From NCBI GenBank assembly GCA_016938535.1, contig JAFGUL010000158.1, forward strand, positions 1-11,412: a DNA stretch of 11,412 bases. Direction: 5' to 3'. The number at the start of each line of letters is the position of its first letter. Position 1 is the stretch's first letter. Below the pieces are notes generated by a model. That model was not told the DNA's origin. It did not search any database and saw only the letters and a program-made list of their open reading frames with translations. The stretch is from Candidatus Delongbacteria bacterium. Its GTDB lineage: Bacteria > Delongbacteria > UBA4055. Of the stretch, positions 1 through 9,600 are shown in pieces. Both the position numbers and the translations under genes were made by a program.

Positions 1-812
1 ACAGTATTAGAATACTTGTAGCGGAAGACAACCCTTTCAACCAGAAATACATTTCGGCACTTTTATCAAAAAGATCGGCAGACTTTAAGATAGTTGAGAA
101 CGGAAAACAGGTTCTGGAGGAACTCGAAAGAAGCAGCTACGACATAATACTTATGGACGGCCAAATGCCTGAAATGGACGGAATTACAACCACAGGTTTG
201 ATTAGAAAAAGCGATAAAAAATTCAAGGACATCCCTATTATCGCACTTACGGCATCGGCACTTATTGACGACAGAAAAAAATTCATCGACGCAGGAATGG
301 ACGACTATATTTCAAAGCCCGTTGATCAGAACCTGCTGTTCAGCACAATATCAAAATACTGCACAAAATTTGAAAATGATCTGGGAGATGAAGAAGATCA
401 TACCGGACATGAGCACAGTTCAGACGACGGAAAGAATAAGTGGGAAATAATTGACATTGAGGACTTTGAATCAAAACTGTCAATTTTCGGAAGAGATGCT
501 TTTGTGGATATTGTAAATCTTATGATAACAGAGATCCCTGCAAAGACAGATAAAATATTGTCTGCTCTGGAGAAAAAAGACAGGGAATTAATGAAATTTG
601 AAGCTCACAGCCTGAAAGGTATCTCTCTTAATTTCAATGCCCCCGGGTTCAACAACTTATGTGTAGAACTTGACAGAAGAGCTGAATCGGGATCTTTTGA
701 AGAATACAGAAATATAATCCTGAAAATAAAGGTTCTTGCGGACAAATATGTAACTGAACTCAAGAAATTTATTGAGATGCACGGAAGGGATTTAGGTGAA
801 AAGAGACGGTAA
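1..812 (+). CDS. C-terminal part of a phosphorelay protein (receiver + HPt domains), 5' truncated by the window
   Basis: The reading frame is open from the first full codon (position 3) and ends with TAA at 810-812, giving 269 visible residues. Visible residues 1 to about 122 form a response-regulator receiver domain: an acidic Glu-Asp pair in VAEDN (24-29), the phosphoacceptor Asp in ILMDGQMP (codon 156-158), Thr in IALTAS (249-251) and Lys in SKPVD (315-317). After an acidic linker rich in Asp, Glu and His comes an HPt domain with the phosphorylatable His in EAHSLKG (codon 606-608). REC followed by HPt is the usual tail of a hybrid sensor histidine kinase, so the missing N-terminal part probably holds sensor, HisKA and HATPase domains; a stand-alone REC-HPt protein is less likely because the frame starts directly inside the REC fold. 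In such proteins phosphate passes His to Asp to HPt His and then to a separate regulator, which is not identifiable here. An internal ATG at 153 lies inside the REC core and is not a real start. Confidence 0.9.
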   Translation, partial: SIRILVAEDNPFNQKYISALLSKRSADFKIVENGKQVLEELERSSYDIILMDGQMPEMDGITTTGLIRKSDKKFKDIPIIALTASALIDDRKKFIDAGMDDYISKPVDQNLLFSTISKYCTKFENDLGDEEDHTGHEHSSDDGKNKWEIIDIEDFESKLSIFGRDAFVDIVNLMITEIPAKTDKILSALEKKDRELMKFEAHSLKGISLNFNAPGFNNLCVELDRRAESGSFEEYRNIILKIKVLADKYVTELKKFIEMHGRDLGEKRR

Positions 813-821
813 ATATTGTTC

Positions 822-850
822 TTGACAAGGAAGTTTTAAAAATTTAATAT
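822..850 (+). promoter_or_regulatory. Consensus-like sigma-70-type promoter for gap
   Basis: TTGACA at 822-827 and TAATAT at 845-850 are separated by exactly 17 bp. The -35 box is a perfect match and the -10 box matches four of six positions, in an AT-rich setting. Transcription would start near 857, leaving a leader of about 30 nt before the gap ATG at 889. The promoter lies in the 76-bp gap after the upstream stop codon, so gap is probably transcribed independently of the signalling gene. If the organism uses a Bacteroidetes-type primary sigma factor (TTTG and TAnnTTTG boxes), the match could be fortuitous. Confidence 0.6.
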
Positions 851-861
851 TCAGACAATGA

Positions 862-1896
<1,035 letters not shown>

Positions 1897-1904
1897 GAGA
1901 CTGA

Positions 1905-2831
1905 ATGAAAAAATTCATTGTTTACAGCTTCGCAGTTCTGCCGATGCTTTTCTGGTCTATGACCTTTATATGGTATAAGGTCGTTCTCGAATATATTGAT
2001 CCTATATCTGTAACATTCTTCAGACTTGTCACGGCTTCGCTAATACTGATAATACTTACGAAATTCTTCATAAAAACCAAAGATAAGCTGAACAAAAAAG
2101 ATTATGCACATATTTTACTGCTTTCTTTTTTCGAGCCTTTTATTTATTTTCTCGGCGAATCTTACGGAATGCAGTATGTTTCATCCACTATCGCGGCAGT
2201 AATAATTTCTATGATACCTGTGGTGACACCGATCTTTGCATTTAAAATCCTTAATGAACGGCTGAATGTTTTTAATATTCTCGGACTGATCCTGTCATTT
2301 GCCGGAGTTGTTATAATAATTGTTAATCCATCCTCTTCGGCAGATTTTACAACTAAGGGGATCCTGCTTCTCGGACTTGCGGTTCTCGGTGCTGTAGGTT
2401 ACGGCATAACTGTTAAAAAACTGGCTGCAAACTATTCTTCCCTGACGATCACTAAATATCAGAGCATATTCGGATGTTTCCTTTTCCTTCCCCTTTTTCT
2501 TATTTTCGACCTCGACAAAACCGCAGTTCAATTATCGGTCTCCTATCAGGATGGAACTTTCTATAATCTTGTGATAACTATAATTCAAATGTCATTCTTT
2601 GCATCCGTAATGTCGTTCGTTCTCATAATCAAGCCGATCAAAGAGATAGGTATTTCGAAAACTAATGTGTTTACTAATCTTATCCCTGTTTTTACCGCGC
2701 TTATTTCGTATTTCTATCTCAAAGAATATTTCGACCTTCAAAAAATTATCGGAATATCTGTAGTGATCTCGGGTATTGTAATGTCTCAGCTTAAAGGTAT
2801 ATTTAAAAAGAAAACCCTTCAAATAATGTGA
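1905..2831 (+). CDS. EamA/DMT-superfamily permease (10 membrane segments)
   Basis: This 308-residue hydrophobic protein has the length and two-fold internal repeat of the EamA (DUF6) branch of the drug/metabolite transporter superfamily. The first half (about residues 8-140) includes ITFFR-like DPISVTFFRLVTAS and the family-typical MIPVVTPIFAF (103-113) followed by LNERL and a glycine-containing last helix. The second half (about 153-296) repeats this as LIPVFTALISYFYLKE (259-274) plus GISVVISGIVM. About ten hydrophobic segments can be counted, placing it in the inner membrane. The substrate cannot be read from sequence; family members export amino acids, nucleotides or other metabolites. ATG at 1905 is 8 bp after the gap stop with only a weak AAGAGA-like ribosome site, suggesting it depends on translation or transcription through gap. 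It ends in TGA. No link between this permease and glycolysis is established. Confidence 0.9.
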   Translation: MKKFIVYSFAVLPMLFWSMTFIWYKVVLEYIDPISVTFFRLVTASLILIILTKFFIKTKDKLNKKDYAHILLLSFFEPFIYFLGESYGMQYVSSTIAAVIISMIPVVTPIFAFKILNERLNVFNILGLILSFAGVVIIIVNPSSSADFTTKGILLLGLAVLGAVGYGITVKKLAANYSSLTITKYQSIFGCFLFLPLFLIFDLDKTAVQLSVSYQDGTFYNLVITIIQMSFFASVMSFVLIIKPIKEIGISKTNVFTNLIPVFTALISYFYLKEYFDLQKIIGISVVISGIVMSQLKGIFKKKTLQIM

Positions 2832-2860
2832 TTTGAACTGCTTCTTTTGCGTTTTGTCGC

Positions 2861-2890
2861 TTGATATATGCTTCCCGTCATTTTTTTAAT
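2861..2890 (+). promoter_or_regulatory. Possible promoter for the lipoprotein/kinase/regulator cluster
   Basis: TTGATA at 2861-2866 and TTTAAT at 2885-2890 are spaced by 18 bp in the 116-bp gap between the permease and the lipoprotein gene. The boxes match the sigma-70 consensus at five and four positions. The leader would be about 50 nt and T-rich. The region's high AT content makes such matches common, so this is a modest call. Confidence 0.35.
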
Positions 2891-2947
2891 GAAAAGTTCA
2901 GATTTTTTTCTTATTTTTCTTCCGGAAGCTTAAACAGAAGGAAGACC

Positions 2948-4027
2948 ATGCGGACGGTAATAATAATATTTTTGATGATCTTGGCCGGATGCGCAACCAA
3001 ATCAAATGACACATCTGTAACAGTTGTTAAGAATGATCTTATAAACGAACCTTACGAACTCAATCTTAATCAGATACATGTCATTGACAGCACTAGCATT
3101 TCATATCCTGTCAGTATAAGATTTGGTGGTAACGGTGATCTTTATGTTCTTGAGTACAGATCAGATAATATAAAAGCTTTTGACGGAAAAGATTTCCAGT
3201 TAAAAGACTCGATTTTCGCACCTGAAAGGACTTCGATCTCATCTTTCAGCTATAATGACGGTAAAATCATAATCAACTGTTCAGGTAAAAAAAGACTGCA
3301 TATTGTAGATGCTTCAGAACCGGAAAATATAATTAAGACTTACGAACTAACTGACGAAATACCCAACATTATTGAATCTTTACCTGAAGGGAATTTTTTC
3401 GGATTATTTAACTCAAATCTTTCAGGCAGAGATGAGACTTTTCTCGGATACGACCTGAAAATGGTTGACCCGGGTTTTAAGACCATAAAACTGCTGAACA
3501 GTTTTTTCGGATCATACAATCAGGGGAACATTGATCCCGAAATACCAATCTTCCCTTTCGCGATCGACAGAAAGAACAATTCGGTTTTCGTAGCTGTATC
3601 ATCCGAGAAATACCACAGAATATTTACATATGATACTGCTATGAATTTGAAATTTATCATTAACAGTAATGCAGAAAGTGTAAAATTCAATAATACTGAA
3701 AAAGAAAGGCTTAACGATCTGACAATAAGATTCCGGCTCGCACCATTTAAGTCCGACAAAAAGACCTTGATCGAATCAATGACAACGGACAGTCAAGGTA
3801 ATTTGTGGGTAAGAAAAGCTCATGACGCTGAAAAGTACGGATCAGACAAAGCCGTGATTGATGTTTTCGATCCCGAAGGAAAATATCTGAATACTTATTT
3901 TATCCCGGATATTCCGAGGATCGGAAATTTCTATATAAACGGCAACCGCATACTGACAACGGATCCTTTCGAATCTAAGATCACGATTTACGAGTTTGAT
4001 CTGAAACAGATCGGGAGAGTAAGATGA
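2948..4027 (+). CDS. Predicted lipoprotein with a beta-propeller-like (6-bladed/NHL-type) domain
   Basis: I chose ATG 2948 (359 residues) because it is preceded by AAGGA at 2938-2942 and begins a clean lipoprotein signal: Met-Arg, a hydrophobic run, then the lipobox LAGC with the lipidated Cys at residue 15. A longer frame from a TTG at 2861 would put 29 polar and aromatic residues in front of this signal, so it is rejected. The residue after Cys is Ala, not Asp, which by the E. coli rule suggests the outer membrane. The mature part has repeated short strand motifs of the propeller type, such as VSIRFGGNGDLYVLEY, MTTDSQGNLWVRKA, VIDVFDPEGKYLNTYF and ITIYEFD. They resemble the 6-bladed propeller lipoproteins (DUF5128-like) common in Bacteroidetes, but family membership was not tested. 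Its stop overlaps the kinase start (ATGA, 4024-4027), implying translational coupling and a shared role, perhaps as a periplasmic partner of the sensor. No catalytic residues were recognised. Confidence 0.75.
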   Translation: MRTVIIIFLMILAGCATKSNDTSVTVVKNDLINEPYELNLNQIHVIDSTSISYPVSIRFGGNGDLYVLEYRSDNIKAFDGKDFQLKDSIFAPERTSISSFSYNDGKIIINCSGKKRLHIVDASEPENIIKTYELTDEIPNIIESLPEGNFFGLFNSNLSGRDETFLGYDLKMVDPGFKTIKLLNSFFGSYNQGNIDPEIPIFPFAIDRKNNSVFVAVSSEKYHRIFTYDTAMNLKFIINSNAESVKFNNTEKERLNDLTIRFRLAPFKSDKKTLIESMTTDSQGNLWVRKAHDAEKYGSDKAVIDVFDPEGKYLNTYFIPDIPRIGNFYINGNRILTTDPFESKITIYEFDLKQIGRVR

Positions 4028-5784
4028 AAATGAGATATTTCATATATATCCTGCTCTTAATAATTATTGAATCCCGTGCTCAGTCCCTGTTCAAGTTCAC
4101 ATATAAGATCAGCTGCCATGAAGATTATCTTAATTATGCCGAGGGTGAAGAAAAAGCAGATCTTCTGATCCAAGCTGCTGCTTTTAACATGACGAAGCTT
4201 GAAAATATTCACAAAGGTATAGAACAGCTCCTTGAGGCAAGAGATGTTTCGCTAGAACTGAATTATTCCGACGGGCTTATTGCCTCCTACGAGGCTTTGG
4301 GTGACCTTTACCTGTCAACAGAAAATTACAGCGAAGCTTTGGATTACTACACAAAAAAATCTGAGATACTGAACGCTGAAAACCGGGACGATGAATTCAT
4401 AAATGCACTTCTGAAAATGGCGGATGTAAGCGTGAACACAAAGAATTTTGATAAGACTATGGATTACTCGCAAAGGGCTTTAAACCTTTCCGAAAAAACC
4501 GGAAGCAGCCGCTCAGTTACCCGTTCCTACTATTTTCTCGCTCTCGCCTACAGAGGTAAATTCGATTACGAAAAAGCTCTAGAATACTCATACAAAGCTC
4601 TCGAAGAAGCAGAGGAACAGAACGATACTTACTTTCTCGGTCACGCTTACAACGGTATCGGTGATATAAACGAAATGTCGGGAAATTATGAGAAAGCTTT
4701 TGAAAACTATAAAAAATCTGCAGAGATCTTCGGAGAGCTGAATCTTCTTTCGGGCCTGACAGTAGCTAATTTTAATATCGGATCAATGCATAAAGTTTTC
4801 GGGCGATACGATCAGGCTCTTAAATATATGAACGAGAGCCTTGAAATGGCGATAGAAAACAAAAATGATTTCATGATCAAGGAAAATTATCTCGGTCTTT
4901 ACGGGCTTCATAATCTCTTGAAGAATTTCAGAAAAGCCAATGAATATTACATGCTGCTGAATTCATTTTCATCAAAAGAAGAATCATCTTTTATTCCTCT
5001 CTCTAAGATCGAGATAGACTACGAGATATCTAAAAAAGAACTCGACAAAGAGCTTTTAAGCCTGAAAATAGAGAGAGAGAAGAATATCCGTTATGTATAT
5101 GTTGCCATTCTTACGATCCTGCTCGCTCTTACCCATCTCTTTTTTTACAGGAAACTAAAACAGAAAAAAATAAACGAACTCAGGCTTGAAGAAAGAAGGA
5201 TCAGAGCTGAGTTGTCCTCTCTGCAGTCTAAGATAAATCCTCACTTTCTGTTTAATGCGATAAGTTCAATATCCGAGCTCATCAACTTCGATCCCGGTTC
5301 AGCAAAGAAAATGCTTCAGAATATTTCAGGGCTTTTAAGATATACTCTCCGAACTTCAAAAAACGAATTCGTTAAGCTTGAAGAAGAAATCCTGATGGTA
5401 AAAAAATACCTCGAGATCGAAAAGATAAGATTCGGTAAAAGACTCGAATATTCAATAGATGTCCCCGATACACTTTCAAACATGATGATCCCCCCGCTTC
5501 TAATACAGCCCCTCGTCGAAAACAGTATAAAACACGGCCTTTCCAACAGACTTGAAGGCGGAATGGTTAAGGTTTCCGCTTATGAAAAAGTCCCCGGAAA
5601 AGTCACAATAATAGTTGAAGATAACGGCATATCCAAAGAAGGAGCAGGCAAACCTGAAGGCAACGGAATAGGGCTTTCAAGCGTAAAAGACAGGCTTATA
5701 CTTGTTTACGGCAGTGACCACAGCTTCAGTATTGATAAAGAGGAAGGGTTCAAAGTTAAGATCAGAATTCCAAAAAAATCATAG
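4024..5784 (+). CDS. LytS-type sensor histidine kinase with exported TPR sensor region
   Basis: This 586-residue protein starts with a signal sequence (residues 1-19, likely cleaved after SRA). Five to six tetratricopeptide repeats follow between about 85 and 315, each about 40 residues long with motifs such as NYSEALDYY, DYEKALEYS, NYEKAFENY and RYDQALKYM. A charged helical, probably coiled-coil segment (about 330-356), one membrane helix (357-375) and a second charged helix (376-402) lead into the kinase. The His_kinase (LytS/YehU) motif has phosphoacceptor His407 in NPHFLFN. The HATPase domain has PPLLIQPLVENSIKHG (N box, Asn500), DNG (533-535) and GNGIGLSS (546-553). The TPR region should therefore face the periplasm. 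The start follows GGGAGAG at 4013-4019 and overlaps the lipoprotein stop. The kinase should phosphorylate the LytTR regulator encoded 9 bp downstream. The signal it detects is unknown; TPRs usually bind proteins or peptides. If the leader is not cleaved it would instead be a second membrane anchor. Confidence 0.92.
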   Translation: MKMRYFIYILLLIIIESRAQSLFKFTYKISCHEDYLNYAEGEEKADLLIQAAAFNMTKLENIHKGIEQLLEARDVSLELNYSDGLIASYEALGDLYLSTENYSEALDYYTKKSEILNAENRDDEFINALLKMADVSVNTKNFDKTMDYSQRALNLSEKTGSSRSVTRSYYFLALAYRGKFDYEKALEYSYKALEEAEEQNDTYFLGHAYNGIGDINEMSGNYEKAFENYKKSAEIFGELNLLSGLTVANFNIGSMHKVFGRYDQALKYMNESLEMAIENKNDFMIKENYLGLYGLHNLLKNFRKANEYYMLLNSFSSKEESSFIPLSKIEIDYEISKKELDKELLSLKIEREKNIRYVYVAILTILLALTHLFFYRKLKQKKINELRLEERRIRAELSSLQSKINPHFLFNAISSISELINFDPGSAKKMLQNISGLLRYTLRTSKNEFVKLEEEILMVKKYLEIEKIRFGKRLEYSIDVPDTLSNMMIPPLLIQPLVENSIKHGLSNRLEGGMVKVSAYEKVPGKVTIIVEDNGISKEGAGKPEGNGIGLSSVKDRLILVYGSDHSFSIDKEEGFKVKIRIPKKS

Positions 5785-5793
5785 GCGGATGTT

Positions 5794-6546
5794 ATGTATT
5801 ACAAGACAATCATAGTTGAAGACGAAGAACTGACCAGAAAAGGTCTGATAAATAAACTCGAGAATTTCGATGAGATCGGGATAATCGACACTGCCGAGAA
5901 CGGGATCGAGGCTGTCGAAAAGATAAACGAACTCAAACCCGACCTGATATTTCTTGATATTCAGATGCCGGGAATGAACGGGTTCGAAGTACTGCAGAAC
6001 CTTAACTACATGCCTATAGTGATATTCACGACTGCTTTCGATGAATATGCGCTCAAGGCGTTCGAGACGAATTCGATTGATTATCTGCTCAAACCTATTG
6101 AGGAAGAGAGACTCGCCAAAGCTATCGGCAAACTGAAAAAGTTCTCCACAGGAGAGAACAAAAAAGCGGATTTCGACTCAGGCATCGCTTCGCTTTTAAG
6201 TGAACTGAAGAACAGGCAGGATAAAATTACAAGAATTCACATCAAGATCGGCGATGAAGTGCTTTTTGTGAACACTTCGGATATACACTATTTTAAGGCT
6301 GACAACAAATATACAACCATCTGTACTTTCGACGATGAATATATAATCAACGACACCCTGGCTTCACTTGAGGACAAACTTCCGGAGAATTTCGTGCGTA
6401 TCCATAGAGGTTTTATTATAAATATGGATCATCTTAATAAGCTCAAAAAGTGGTTCGGCGGTAAATATGTGGCTGTGATGAAGGACAAAAAGAAATCCGA
6501 GATCCCGGTCAGCAGAAATTCAAAGGACAAGCTCTTTCCTGAATAG
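5794..6546 (+). CDS. LytTR-family response regulator (receiver + LytTR DNA-binding domain)
   Basis: The 250-residue protein has the standard length and order of LytR/AlgR regulators. The receiver (about 1-118) shows the acidic pair Glu9-Asp10, phosphoacceptor Asp55 in FLDIQMPGMNG, Thr80 in IFTTAFDEYA and Lys100 in LLKPI. After a short linker the LytTR domain (about 145-248) carries RIHIKIGDEV, FVRIHRGFIIN (200-210) and the closing IPVSRNSKDKL. LytTR domains bind DNA as paired direct repeats and normally activate transcription. ATG 5794 follows AGGCGGA at 5783-5789, which overlaps the kinase stop, so the two genes are tightly linked and form a cognate pair. Targets cannot be read from the protein; the operon just downstream is the obvious candidate. 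All key residues are intact. Confidence 0.95.
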   Translation: MYYKTIIVEDEELTRKGLINKLENFDEIGIIDTAENGIEAVEKINELKPDLIFLDIQMPGMNGFEVLQNLNYMPIVIFTTAFDEYALKAFETNSIDYLLKPIEEERLAKAIGKLKKFSTGENKKADFDSGIASLLSELKNRQDKITRIHIKIGDEVLFVNTSDIHYFKADNKYTTICTFDDEYIINDTLASLEDKLPENFVRIHRGFIINMDHLNKLKKWFGGKYVAVMKDKKKSEIPVSRNSKDKLFPE

Positions 6547-6590
6547 GATTTTAATCTTTTAATACAGTATGTCGATATGATTAATGTATC

Positions 6591-6619
6591 TTGATTTATC
6601 TTTTTTATATATTTATATT
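6591..6619 (+). promoter_or_regulatory. Predicted promoter of the secreted-protein operon
   Basis: TTGATT at 6591-6596 and TATATT at 6614-6619 are 17 bp apart (four and five matches to the sigma-70 consensus), in the 124-bp gap after the LytTR gene. Transcription would start near 6626, giving a leader of about 45 nt. The whole gap is AT-rich, so chance matches are possible, but the spacing is ideal and this is the only clear gap before the large gene. Confidence 0.5.
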
Positions 6620-6657
6620 GAAACTTTCATTGAAAAACGATACTAACACTATTAATT

Positions 6658-6665
6658 GAGGAGGT
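6658..6665 (+). promoter_or_regulatory. Very strong Shine-Dalgarno site
   Basis: GAGGAGGT lies 5 nt before ATG 6671 and is nearly fully complementary to the usual 16S rRNA 3' tail. It fixes the start of the secreted protein and is much stronger than the sites of the signalling genes, suggesting high expression. A similar AAGGAGG (10617-10623) precedes the next gene. Confidence 0.8.
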
Positions 6666-6670
6666 AAAGA

Positions 6671-9600
6671 ATGAATCAGAAACGAAAATGGTCGGTATTT
6701 ATGCTGGCGATGGTGCTTGTATTTTCTACACAGCTCATTTCAGCAGAAATAGGAGATGCTCTTCAGCTTTTAAGCTACAGAGCAGAATCGGGATTTGCGC
6801 CGGATGTTACGGACGGTCAGATAGCCCCGGTTACAGATCCTACTGACTGGAGAGCGGCTTATGTAAGAAAAGCCGATTTTGATGTTGACGGTGTGAGCAG
6901 TGCTCCGAAACAGACAAGTCTTCTTTTCTCAAACGACAACGATTTCCTTTACATCGCTGTCGGAATCCCTCTGGACAATGCTGCAAACGGCAATAGACTG
7001 ACTATCTATTTTGATCAGGGAGCTTCGGGCACTCTCGATGCGAATGCGGAGTATTATGTCTCAATGCTTGCGGACGGTACTTCCCCGGTTGACGGTTACT
7101 GGGATGGCGCCGTATGGGTACAGAATACAGTACCGGCAGTCGAAGGAATCGGACTAAGAAAAGGATCCGGTACTCCAGCACTCTATAATTACGAGTTGAA
7201 AATTCCTTTAAGTACTCCGGGTGATGCATCGAACAATTACCTGAACATCAGCGCCGGAGATGAGGTAGGAGCACTGTTTGTCGTAAGAATGGCAACCGGC
7301 GGGAACGATGAGTATATCTGGACTCAGACCAATGCCGACATAACAAATCCTTCAGCAACCGGTGCGAACGGAATGACAGGCTGGGCTGAGATAAAGACTA
7401 TCGGCGACGGTATAGCCGACAGGAATATGGTAAGTCTTGCTGCCAAAGGGATTTTACCGTTAATTGACGGTAATGTTTCAGAAGATCCAAACTGGAAATA
7501 TGCATTCAGTAAAGATGTGATTTTTACTGATTATGACGGTAATAAGCTCAATGGGACTATCAAGTTAAAGGAAGAGGAAGGTCCTGACAGGATGATCATT
7601 GGTGTCGTTATTGAAGATTATTCACCTGCCGCGGCTGATTTTCTTTCATTCTATAACGACCAGGGATCAGCAGGAAATGACAGGAACTTTATTCTGAATA
7701 CTGTTGCAGATTTTGATAATGCAGTTAGAATGTACGGTAACGGTACCATGTCCGATTATAATTTTAATTCTGCTGCATGGGTGGCTGACGGGACTTCAAA
7801 CGGTTCAGGGGCAGCTGTATCCGGGACTGACTGGGAGATCGAACTGGAGATGCCGTTCGTAGGTGACGGTACAAATGACCTTAACATTGCCCCTCAGGAT
7901 GTTATCGGAGCTTTGTTCCATCTTTATGACAGCACAAATAACATAAATTACTGGCTGAGTTCGACAATAAATTCAGAAGTAATAGTAATAGACCCTGTAG
8001 ATCCCGTTTATAATGCTCTCGGCTGGCTTAAACTTCAGACAGGCGGACCGTTCGTTCAGAGCATCTATCCAGAGAATGGTGATACAATCAGTGGAGAATA
8101 TCCTCTTGCTGTTTATGCCCTTGACCCAACCGACTTAGTTGACCCGATTACAGGCATAGCGAACGTGACTTATGAAGTAAGACTTGAAGATACCGCTGCA
8201 GGAACGTATACAGTAATAACTTCAGGAAACATGAGTAAGATAGAAGATGACGGTATTGGAATATGGACAGGCACACTTGATACAAGAGCATTAAATTATG
8301 ATCCTTCTACCCTGCTGAAGCTTGTTTATGTTGTTGATGACGGTGAGATCGACCCGGTATCTGTACCACTTGACATCTATATAAATAACGAGGGCGGAGG
8401 AATAACTCTTTCTGATCCTGAATGTATTTTAAATACTCCTCTTCCTCATACTGTTCTTAACGGTAATACAAATCCGTTGAATTTTACAGTTAATACAGAT
8501 ACACTTATAACTCTTGACAGTGTTGCAGTTTACATTGACGGCGAAATGACGGCAGCTTATTCCCTTGGATCTGACTATACATATACAGACACTTTCAACT
8601 GGGATACATCATCATATCCTGACGGAGAGCATATCATTCAGATATGGGGTAAGAATTCGCTTGATATAAGTAATTTCTCTGCAACCACTCTGGTTTATAC
8701 AAATAACTCTCCTTCAGTTTCTCTTACAGCACCTTCTGCGTCTTCTGTTCTAAGCGGAGAGATAACAATTGAGTTCAATGCTGCTCCGATAGCACCATCC
8801 ACTCTTGTTTCTACAGAAATCAGTCTTGACGGAAGCGCTTGGGCAGCTGTCACAACTGCTCCTGCTTCGACCGGCGGTACTGGATCGCACACCTGGGACA
8901 CTACTGACATTCCGGACGGAACGCACGCAATTCAGATCAGAACTACCGATAGTGCCGGACGCATGGCTTATTCAGAAGAACTGCATGTAATTACTGATAA
9001 TATGCCGAATGTTGAGATTTCCTCACCTGCTGCATCTTCTGTTGTAAGCGGAGAGATGACAATTGAGTTCACTGCAGCTCCGATCGCGCCTGCTACGCTT
9101 GTAACGACTGAGATCAGCGTTGACGGCGGAGCATGGACGGCAGTGACAACTGCGCCTGCAGCAGCCGGAGGAACGGGATCACACGATCTTGACACATCAA
9201 ACCTGCCTGACGGGACGCACGAGATCATCGTAAGAACTACTGACGACCTTGGAAGGATCGGATATTCAGCTGATCTAAATATTATCACTGACAACACTGA
9301 TCCGACAGGTGTATTCACAATATCACCGCAGTATGTCAAGAACGGCGACACAGTCACTTTTGAGTACAACGGAAGAGAGAAAAACCTTACAGCAGCCGTT
9401 ACACTGACAGAACTTCAGAAACTTGACAGTCTGGCTTCGGCAGGTCTTACTCTAACCGATACTGACGGAGACGGAGTTTATACAGCATCTCACACGCTAA
9501 GCTCAGACAATACTGCAGGTGACGGAATAAAGAACATTCTTTTATCAGTCACTGATGCTGCAGGAAATATTTACTCTCCGTCTGCCGAGATCATACTTGA

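Noticed and set aside
2901..2930. T-rich run and 10-bp palindrome CTTCCGGAAG (2919-2928) as an intrinsic terminator
   Set aside because: The T tracts precede the palindrome on the + strand and the stem has no loop, so it does not form a standard terminator for the permease gene. It could be a small operator, but nothing else supports that.
2861..2947. TTG-initiated 29-residue extension of the lipoprotein
   Set aside because: It would bury the lipoprotein signal inside the protein, has no clear ribosome site, and overlaps the predicted promoter. ATG 2948 has a good ribosome site and a clean lipobox.
6618..6646. Second promoter TTGAAA-17-TACTAA
   Set aside because: The -10 box matches only three of six positions and it overlaps the better candidate at 6591-6619.
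6547..6670. Terminator or small RNA after the LytTR gene
   Set aside because: The gap is AT-rich with T runs, but no stable GC stem is visible. Read-through from the signalling cluster cannot be excluded.
8968..9369. 133-codon open frame on the - strand across the Ig duplication
   Set aside because: It mirrors the Ser/Thr/Ala-rich codons of the Ig repeats, has no ribosome site or domain, and lies wholly inside a well-supported gene. The 71-codon frame at 8695-8910 is its partner in the other repeat copy.
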